DNA from: Sphingobacteriales bacterium | Lineage (GTDB): Bacteria > Bacteroidota > Bacteroidia > Sphingobacteriales > Sphingobacteriaceae | NCBI GenBank assembly: GCA_947478655.1 | Contig: CANJWU010000094.1 | Span: forward strand, 1 to 5,248 | Direction of reading: 5' to 3' | DNA length: 5,248 bases | Part shown: piece by piece, positions 1 to 4,350 of the stretch | Layout: each line of letters starts with the position of its first letter | How positions within the stretch are numbered: the stretch's first letter is position 1 | Position numbers and translations under genes: made by a program | The notes under the pieces: model-generated | Database searches by the model: none | What the model saw: only the letters and a program-made list of their open reading frames with translations | Told to the model about the DNA's origin: nothing

Positions 1-357
1 ACCCAAGCACTTGCAGTAACCATTCGCCGTATTTCTTTAAATACATTACCAGATTCTAAAATATTTCAAACCATTTCTAAAGAATTAATCGTTGGCGTTT
101 TCAACGGATTATTTTTTGGAATGATGGTAGCTATAGTAGCTATGTTTAATAATCATTCGGCTATGTTAGGCGTAGTTGTATTTTTAGCCATGCTTGGAAA
201 CCTAATACTAGCAGGTATTGTAGGGGCTTCTGTACCTATCATTTTAGAGAAATTAGGTTTTGACCCAGCTGTAGCATCATCGATTTTACTAACTGCATTT
301 ACCGATACCATCGGATTCTTATTAATCCTTGGATTAGGAAGTTATTTCTTACTATAA
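1..357 (+). CDS. mgtE: Magnesium transporter MgtE, C-terminal fragment
   Basis: This is the 3' end of an MgtE-family Mg2+ channel/transporter; the start lies outside the window. Reading frame 1 is open from the first base to the TAA at 355-357, giving 118 residues. It begins TQALAVTIRRIS, which matches the conserved (S/T)Q-T-RG-like segment of the MgtE membrane domain. Three hydrophobic membrane segments follow: one around ELIVGVFNGLFFG, one around MLGVVVFLAMLGNLILAG, and the last around SSILLTAFTDTIGFLLILG. The Asp in TAFTDTIGF corresponds to the conserved pore Asp of the last helix (Asp432 of the Thermus protein, from memory). In the family this domain forms the dimeric inner-membrane pore, and the cytoplasmic N and CBS domains upstream gate it by Mg2+ level. 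Those domains are not visible here. It converges with the next gene, with only 14 bases between stop codons and no obvious terminator hairpin. Confidence 0.93.
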   Translation, partial: TQALAVTIRRISLNTLPDSKIFQTISKELIVGVFNGLFFGMMVAIVAMFNNHSAMLGVVVFLAMLGNLILAGIVGASVPIILEKLGFDPAVASSILLTAFTDTIGFLLILGLGSYFLL

Positions 358-371
358 ATAAGCTATTGCTT

Positions 372-1166
372 TTAATCCTTCTGAATCGAATTAATTTTCT
401 TTTGCATTTCCATCATCATACCGGTTAATTTTTCGATGCTGGTATCGTTATCTGGTTCAGGAAAATTCATACTGATATACGCTTTCGCTTTCCAAATTTC
501 TATTACTTCATCGGCGGTAATGGTATATGGATCGTATACTTTATTATCAGACTTTAACAATAATTGTTTTTGATCTTTTAATTTATTGACAACTCTTTTA
601 TAAACAATACCATCATTTTTCGAAACCACTACATAGGTTTCGTTAGATTTAATAGTCTTCCAATCGTCTATAAACTCGCCTACCACAATACTTCCAGGAA
701 ATAGGGGTAACATAGAGTCTCCTTTTATTTCGAAGGCCCTAAAGGTTCCATTTTGTAATATGGGTAAATGAAATTTGGGTAGTTCTTTTACAAATTCTGG
801 ATCGGCATAACCATTAAGGTAACCTGCACTTGCTTTTACCGGTACCAATTCAATATTTTCGTTATTATCTGAATCTACGGTAATGCTTAATACCCTTAAA
901 TTACCTGCTTTTAATTCGGTTTCGTTTTGTACTCTTTTGGCTTTTTCTTCTAACCATTTGGCCGTAATTCTTTCGCTCACCAATTCGTCTACAGAAATAC
1001 CAAAAAAATTAGCAATTTCTTTGATATTTTCCATTTTAGGACTGGCTCTATCTTCTTCATATGCACCCACCATAGACCTTTTTATGCCAATTTCGGTGGC
1101 AAATTGCTCTTGAGTTAAACCTTTGTTTTTCCTTAGAAACTTAATATTAGCGCTAATTTTTTTCAT
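372..1166 (-). CDS. XRE-family repressor with S24 (LexA/CI-like) self-cleavage domain
   Basis: This is a 264-residue transcriptional regulator. Residues about 5-62 form an XRE/Cro helix-turn-helix (FLRKNKGLTQEQFATEIGI, then a recognition helix near KRSMVGAYEEDRASP). Residues about 105-230 form an S24 peptidase domain. The likely autocleavage bond is Ala114-Gly115 (VKASAGYLNG). The nucleophile is Ser151 in GDSMLPLFPGS and the general base is Lys190 in IVYKRV. The 39-residue Ser-Lys spacing is in the range of LexA, UmuD and CI proteins. All catalytic parts look intact, so the protein should be a cytoplasmic DNA-binding repressor that can cleave itself, by analogy in response to RecA filaments after DNA damage. 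The last 25 residues (MMMEMQKKIN) look like a short coiled coil. It is divergent from the degenerate GIY-YIG gene across 86 bp that contain candidate operators. It is not canonical LexA, because the DNA-binding domain is XRE rather than winged helix. The targets are inferred, not seen. Confidence 0.9.
   Translation of the reverse strand: MKKISANIKFLRKNKGLTQEQFATEIGIKRSMVGAYEEDRASPKMENIKEIANFFGISVDELVSERITAKWLEEKAKRVQNETELKAGNLRVLSITVDSDNNENIELVPVKASAGYLNGYADPEFVKELPKFHLPILQNGTFRAFEIKGDSMLPLFPGSIVVGEFIDDWKTIKSNETYVVVSKNDGIVYKRVVNKLKDQKQLLLKSDNKVYDPYTITADEVIEIWKAKAYISMNFPEPDNDTSIEKLTGMMMEMQKKINSIQKD
1146..1157. promoter_or_regulatory. 12-bp perfect palindrome in the first codons of the repressor gene
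   Basis: ATTAGCGCTAAT is its own reverse complement and lies within codons 4-7 of the S24 repressor gene. Its TTAG/CTAA ends match the half-sites seen in the adjacent divergent intergenic region. That makes it a candidate autoregulatory operator overlapping the start of the coding sequence. The coding role alone could explain it; the case rests on the repeated half-site. Confidence 0.3.
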
Positions 1167-1175
1167 AATTATTTT

Positions 1176-1202
1176 GTAATTGCTAAAAATGTTAGTATTA
1201 TT
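1176..1202. promoter_or_regulatory. Imperfect palindrome, candidate operator in the divergent promoter region
   Basis: An 11-base arm (GTAATTGCTAA) and its imperfect complement (TTAGTATTATT) flank a 5-base spacer, with 8 of 11 positions pairing and the inner CTAA/TTAG perfect. It sits 10 bp upstream of the repressor start codon, where an autorepressor would be expected to bind. A second TTAGTA at 1213-1218 follows the first (1192-1197) at exactly 21 bp, about two helical turns. The assignment to the S24 repressor is inference. Confidence 0.35.
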
Positions 1203-1237
1203 GCTTATAAAATTAGTAATAAATATTTAAAAAACAA

Positions 1238-1250
1238 CTAAAATTTTTAG
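1238..1250. promoter_or_regulatory. 13-bp palindrome just before the GIY-YIG-like gene
   Basis: CTAAAA-T-TTTTAG has perfect 6-bp arms around one base and ends two bases before the upstream ATG at 1253. A bound dimer here would cover the start region of that gene. The 1-base centre rules out a stable RNA hairpin of that size, so a DNA site is the likelier role. A/T-rich palindromes of this length can arise by chance in this genome. Confidence 0.3.
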
Positions 1251-1252
1251 CT

Positions 1253-1654
1253 ATGATCATTAATCAAGAAATTAAATCTAAACAAAGCAGCATGAATACC
1301 GAGGTTAAATACCTTTATTTTATTACCAATGCCAATAGAACAGCTATAGAAATAGGCATTACAGAAGATATCATTCAGTTTTCTAAAACCCATAAAATTA
1401 AACCCGATTTATTTGAAGGTTATACCGAATCCAATACCCGATTAGTTTATTTTGAAGCATTCAACAGTGCATTTCAAGCCAAAGACCGTTTATTAATGCT
1501 TAAACAATGGACTAGGGCCCAAAAAGAGAAATTAATTAGGGCTATTAATCCAGATTGGGTTGATTTAGCCAATACCATTTTAAAAGAACCAATACTAGGT
1601 GTATCCTTATTAAAAACACCCATTATACAACAAGCAAATTATAGATTTAACTAA
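1253..1654 (+). CDS. Degenerate GIY-YIG-fold protein, probably not a nuclease
   Basis: This is a 133-residue protein whose residues about 18-105 follow the small single-domain GIY-YIG family (YhbQ/COG2827 type). YLYFITN (20-26) matches the YVYILTN strand, IEIGITEDI (32-40) matches YIGVTNDL, RLVYFEAF (63-70) matches RLVYYE-F, and RLLMLKQWTRAQKEKLI-NPDWVDL matches REKQLKKWRREKK-LI-NPEWRDL. Catalytic positions are altered. The Tyr of YIG is Glu33, the helix Arg after the IGxT segment is replaced (Gln42/Phe43), and the metal-binding Glu appears to be Leu80. Cleavage activity is therefore unlikely, and a DNA-binding or regulatory role is possible. The true start may be Met14 at 1292 (MNTEVKYLYF), where family members usually begin; no Shine-Dalgarno sequence decides between the two. 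The roughly 28-residue C-terminal tail (KEPILGVSLL onward) lies beyond the usual domain. The gene is divergent from the S24 repressor and 68 bp upstream of alkB. Confidence 0.72.
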   Translation: MIINQEIKSKQSSMNTEVKYLYFITNANRTAIEIGITEDIIQFSKTHKIKPDLFEGYTESNTRLVYFEAFNSAFQAKDRLLMLKQWTRAQKEKLIRAINPDWVDLANTILKEPILGVSLLKTPIIQQANYRFN

Positions 1655-1686
1655 GTATTGCTTTTATCAGCTGCTATTTTAGTATA

Positions 1687-1709
1687 TTTAATATTGATTC
1701 AATATTAAA
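1687..1709. promoter_or_regulatory. 23-bp palindrome upstream of alkB, candidate operator
   Basis: The left arm TTTAATATTGA (1687-1697) and right arm TCAATATTAAA (1699-1709) are perfect reverse complements around a single T. The site ends 13 bp before the alkB start codon. A 1-base loop cannot fold as such in RNA and no T-tract follows, so this is more likely a binding site for a symmetric dimeric regulator than a terminator. The core TTGATTCAA does not match a regulator I can name. A TTAGTAT, like the half-site near the S24 repressor, lies just upstream at 1679-1685. Confidence 0.5.
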
Positions 1710-1722
1710 ATATTAATAAAGC

Positions 1723-2814
1723 ATGAGAAAAATTTCCTCTTTAGGTTATTTACTGGCATTCCTCATACCCTTCATGGTATTGGCTTCCATTCAATTTTCT
1801 GGATTTTATTTTTTAATACCAGCTATTTTTGTTTTTGCTATTATGCCAATCCTAGATTATACAGTTGGAACCGATAATAGTAACATCAATCCTGAATTTC
1901 AACACAAGTATTTAAATAAATATTATTTCAAGTACATCACTTTTGTTTGGGTCATTGTGCAAACTTTGGTGTTTGCTTATATCTGCTATTTCATAACCGT
2001 TAAGCAACTGAGCAGCATTGAATGGATTGGTATTACTATTTCTACCATGATTATTAATGGTGGCATAGGCATTACCGTTGCCCACGAATTAGGGCACAAG
2101 AAAAATCCGACGGAAAGATTTTTGGCAAAGTTTTTACTTATTCAAGTTGGCTATGGTCATTTTTACATAGAGCACAATAGAGGGCATCATATAAATGTAA
2201 GTACACCGATAGATCCATCCAGTGCTAAAAAAGGACAAAGCTTATATGCATTTTTTCCACAAGCAATTTTTGGTGGTCTTAAAAGTGCATGGGATTTAGA
2301 AAAACAACGATTAACGATTAAGAAAAAAGCGATTTTTTCTCTTCACAACGAAGCCATTCGTCTGTGGCTTTTTAGTTTTATTTTATTTGCAGGCATCACA
2401 CTATTATCCTCTATATTCATTGGTCACTTTCATATGTCTATGGTAGTATTTTTATTCACCAGTAGTCTATTATCTATTTTAATATTGGAAGGAGTAAACT
2501 ACATAGAACATTATGGCATAGAGCGAAAATTATTAGCAGATGGTAAATACGAAAAGGTAAATCCAACACATAGTTGGAACACCAATCATATTATTAGTAA
2601 TTATTTATTATTTCAATTACAAAGACATTCCGATCACCATATGACAGCTAGTAAACGCTATCAAATGTTGAATCAATACGAATATAGTCCACAATTACCA
2701 AATGGTTACCCAGGTATGATTTTAGTTGCGCTTGTACCAAAATTATGGTTTAAATTAATGGATCAAAAACTAAACGACTGGAAAAAGTCAAACGAAAATT
2801 ATGCAAGAAGTTAA
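1723..2814 (+). CDS. alkB: AlkB-type alkane 1-monooxygenase / membrane di-iron hydroxylase
   Basis: This 363-residue inner-membrane non-haem di-iron enzyme belongs to the family that hydroxylates the terminal carbon of medium-chain alkanes, using O2 and electrons from rubredoxin. All signature boxes are present: HELGHK (121-126), EHNRGHH (150-156) followed by VSTPIDPSSAKKG, NYIEHYG (259-265), and LQRHSDHHMTASKRYQ (299-314). PTHSWNTNH (281-289) also fits the family. The nine expected iron-ligand histidines are 121, 125, 151, 155, 156, 263, 302, 305 and 306. Hydrophobic helices lie near 5-22, 27-46, 71-92, 100-118, 212-230 and 238-256, the usual six-helix plan. Length is at the short end of the normal range and looks complete. 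No rubredoxin or rubredoxin reductase is in the window, so redox partners must be elsewhere. The physiological substrate is uncertain; a fatty acid or other hydrocarbon chain is possible. It overlaps cdd by 14 bases and has a palindrome just upstream. Confidence 0.9.
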   Translation: MRKISSLGYLLAFLIPFMVLASIQFSGFYFLIPAIFVFAIMPILDYTVGTDNSNINPEFQHKYLNKYYFKYITFVWVIVQTLVFAYICYFITVKQLSSIEWIGITISTMIINGGIGITVAHELGHKKNPTERFLAKFLLIQVGYGHFYIEHNRGHHINVSTPIDPSSAKKGQSLYAFFPQAIFGGLKSAWDLEKQRLTIKKKAIFSLHNEAIRLWLFSFILFAGITLLSSIFIGHFHMSMVVFLFTSSLLSILILEGVNYIEHYGIERKLLADGKYEKVNPTHSWNTNHIISNYLLFQLQRHSDHHMTASKRYQMLNQYEYSPQLPNGYPGMILVALVPKLWFKLMDQKLNDWKKSNENYARS

Positions 2815-3289
2815 TATCAATATAAAGTTTCAATCTTTAAATTTATCGGAATTAAATACACAAGAACAAGCATTGGTTCTAGCATGTAAAAATGCATCGG
2901 CTAATGCTTATGCTCCTTATTCTCAATTTCAGGTAGGGGCCAGTCTTTTAATTTCTGATGATGAAATATTATTGGGTAACAACCAAGAAAACGCAGCTTT
3001 TCCAAGTGGTTTATGTGCAGAACGCGTGGCCTTATTTCAATTTGGCGCAAGAAACGATAAAAAATATATCAAAGCCATTGCCATTTGTGCCCAAACTGGG
3101 GGCAATTTTACAGATGAATTTATTGTACCCTGTGGTGGATGTTTGCAAGTAATGAGCGAATATCAAAGCCTTCAAAAGGAAAAAATAAGGGTAATTTTAT
3201 ACAAAGGCGATGACGAAATTATGTTAGGAGAGGGAATTGAAAATTTTCTACCCTTACAATTTACATTAAAAAATAAGGGTAGAAAATAA
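2801..3289 (+). CDS. cdd: Cytidine deaminase
   Basis: This is a 162-residue cytoplasmic zinc enzyme that deaminates cytidine and deoxycytidine to uridine and deoxyuridine in pyrimidine salvage. The N-terminal substrate motif YAPYSQFQVGA (37-47), the ribose-binding NQENAAFPSG (61-70), the zinc/catalytic motif Cys72-Ala-Glu74 with Arg75, and the PCGGC motif with Cys111 and Cys114 are all visible. Three cysteine ligands place it in the homotetrameric class. The family usually continues PCGxCRQ, but here the Arg is Leu115 (CGGCLQVMSE), a small departure near the metal site. The first 20 or so residues extend beyond the compact bacterial enzymes. The ATG at 2801 lies within the last codons of alkB in another frame (14-base overlap), suggesting translational coupling and one transcript. 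The pairing with a membrane hydroxylase has no clear metabolic logic. The 3' end is also one arm of an inverted repeat. Confidence 0.94.
   Translation: MQEVNINIKFQSLNLSELNTQEQALVLACKNASANAYAPYSQFQVGASLLISDDEILLGNNQENAAFPSGLCAERVALFQFGARNDKKYIKAIAICAQTGGNFTDEFIVPCGGCLQVMSEYQSLQKEKIRVILYKGDDEIMLGEGIENFLPLQFTLKNKGRK
3243..3287. terminator. Perfect 14-bp inverted repeat at the cdd end, possible bidirectional hairpin
   Basis: ATTTTCTACCCTTA (3243-3256) and TAAGGGTAGAAAAT (3274-3287) are exact reverse complements separated by 17 bases. The right arm reaches the first base of the cdd stop codon. For the convergent solute-binding gene the hairpin begins 7 bases after its stop. The position fits a 3'-end or termination structure shared by both genes. 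It lacks the canonical trailing U-tract, because the outer ends read A then UUUU on the 5' side and AAAA then U on the 3' side. It may therefore be an mRNA 3'-protecting stem rather than a classic intrinsic terminator. Confidence 0.5.
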
Positions 3290-3294
3290 TCGAA

Positions 3295-4143
3295 TTAATA
3301 GCCTATGGCAACCGCGTTGGTAATATCTGAACCAACATGTTTTCTTAAAATTTCTTTGTATTCGTCGGTACTTGGAAAGCCTAAACCACTATCAAAAAAT
3401 TCGTTGAAAGCACTTTGCCAATCACTGTTTTTATTGAAAATAAAAGCAAAATTTTCTGAGTTAGCACCCGGAATTCTATGCATTTTAAGGGGTTTGCTGT
3501 CTTTTTGTAAAGATGCCCAATAAGTAATTAAATCAACATAGCCGAAATATTTTTCGCCACTGCTAATTTTTTCAATCACTATTTGAGGCGATTCAACTAA
3601 TTCAATTTTTAATTCAGGAAAATAGTTTTCTTTTATTTGACTAATTAGTTTTTCGTGATTAGAATTTTTTACAATTACAGCAGTTAAACCCGCAAACTCT
3701 TTAGAAATGCTTCTTACATCGGTTAAACTTAACCTAGATACGCCAGAAATTAAAATGGGTTTGTTCTTTAAATAAGGAGATGAAAATTTGATATCTCTTG
3801 CTCTATCTGAAGATACTGTAACAGATCCGGCACCAATTGAAGTTGTTTTTTTGTTTTTTACATTTTCGTAAAACTTTGCAAAATCATCGTAAGCCTCATA
3901 TTTAATAGTTAAATCAATGCCTTTCTTGTTATATAACCACTCCGAAAAAGCTTTAATTAAATCAATTTCAATACCCGTTAATTCACCTTTATCGTTAGAA
4001 TAGGCGTATGGGTAATTGTTAAAATAAGCTACTGTTAAATTGCCTTTTTTGCTCGACCATGCATTGGCATAAGTTTCTACTTGGGCATTTGCTGCAATAG
4101 TTGAAAACAAGATTATTGCACATAAATAAAGGATTTTTCTCAT
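3295..4143 (-). CDS. Secreted family-3 solute-binding protein (amino-acid-binding type)
   Basis: This 282-residue protein has a Sec signal peptide. It starts MRKILYLCAIILFSTIAANA and probably is cut after Ala20, leaving Gln21; there is no lipobox, so it should be a soluble periplasmic protein. The mature part follows the SBP_bac_3 pattern. LTVAYFNNYPYAYSNDKGELTGIEIDLIKAF (36-66) matches the first lobe, SIGAGSVTVSSDRARDIKFSSPY (102-124) carries the conserved ligand-carboxylate Arg (Arg114) and the F-S-PY signature, and KYFGYVDLITYW (198-209) carries the conserved Asp204. Family members bind polar amino acids or related small molecules for ABC import, or act as sensor or enzyme domains. No permease or ATPase gene lies nearby, so it is an orphan here and ligand delivery is unclear. 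It converges with cdd (5-base gap) and is divergent from the M16 peptidase gene across 207 bp. Confidence 0.85.
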   Translation of the reverse strand: MRKILYLCAIILFSTIAANAQVETYANAWSSKKGNLTVAYFNNYPYAYSNDKGELTGIEIDLIKAFSEWLYNKKGIDLTIKYEAYDDFAKFYENVKNKKTTSIGAGSVTVSSDRARDIKFSSPYLKNKPILISGVSRLSLTDVRSISKEFAGLTAVIVKNSNHEKLISQIKENYFPELKIELVESPQIVIEKISSGEKYFGYVDLITYWASLQKDSKPLKMHRIPGANSENFAFIFNKNSDWQSAFNEFFDSGLGFPSTDEYKEILRKHVGSDITNAVAIGY

Positions 4144-4188
4144 AATTGAATATAGGGTTTAGCTTTTTAAATATAATCAACAATTTTC

Positions 4189-4200
4189 ATATTTAAATAT
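4189..4200. repeat. 12-bp A/T palindrome in the divergent intergenic region
   Basis: ATATTTAAATAT is a perfect self-complementary sequence 45 bp upstream of the solute-binding protein start. It lies in a nearly pure A/T stretch where such palindromes occur by chance. No promoter consensus could be set with confidence around it. Confidence 0.2.
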
Positions 4201-4242
4201 TATTATAAATACTTGATTTAATAATCTCTAATTTAGATTGAT

Positions 4243-4255
4243 TATAAGTCTTATA
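4243..4255. promoter_or_regulatory. 13-bp palindrome between divergent genes, candidate operator
   Basis: TATAAG-T-CTTATA has perfect 6-bp arms around one base. It lies midway in the 207-bp region between the solute-binding protein gene and the M16 peptidase gene, about 100 bp from each start. It could be a regulator site serving either gene. The assignment is weak. Confidence 0.25.
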
Positions 4256-4282
4256 TGCCATTTTTTCGAAAAAAATAGCATT
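4255..4282. repeat. Imperfect long palindrome centred on TTTTTTCGAAAAAA
   Basis: A 14-bp perfect palindrome (4261-4274) extends, with one extra A and one mismatch, into outer arms ATGCCA and TAGCAT. The result is a potential hairpin of about 12 pairs. It is 69 bp upstream of the M16 peptidase start and not at the end of any gene, so a terminator role is unlikely unless for antisense or leader transcription. A leader hairpin or protein-binding site is possible. Confidence 0.3.
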
Positions 4283-4350
4283 TGTAAAGGTTTTTTTACC
4301 AAAATAAATGCCGAATAAGCAATATATTAGCCCCATATATAAAAAAATTT

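Noticed and set aside
883..1113. Plus-strand open frame of 76 codons.
   Set aside because: It lies wholly antisense to the well-supported S24 repressor gene and has no recognisable domain.
372..1166. Calling the S24 gene lexA, or a prophage repressor.
   Set aside because: The DNA-binding domain is XRE-type rather than the LexA winged helix, and no phage genes are nearby. The neutral family name is safer.
1169..1176. TTATTTTG resembling the Bacteroidota -7 promoter box (TAnnTTTG).
   Set aside because: One mismatch, and no TTG-type -33 element at suitable spacing. Not strong enough to call a promoter.
364..1666. The 11-mer TATTGCTTTTA occurs after the mgtE stop (364-374) and after the GIY-YIG-like gene stop (1656-1666), suggesting flanking direct repeats of an inserted unit.
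   Set aside because: Flanking sequence diverges at once, the word is A/T-rich, and the enclosed genes do not look mobile. Chance is sufficient.
1675..1682. TATTTTAG as a possible -7 box for alkB.
   Set aside because: It has a mismatch and the nearest TTG (1658-1660) is too close for the normal spacing.
2958..3152. Plus-strand open frame of 64 codons.
   Set aside because: It is an alternative frame inside the cytidine deaminase gene, whose motifs are all in the other frame.
3305..3523. Plus-strand open frame of 72 codons.
   Set aside because: It is antisense to the solute-binding protein gene and shows no domain.
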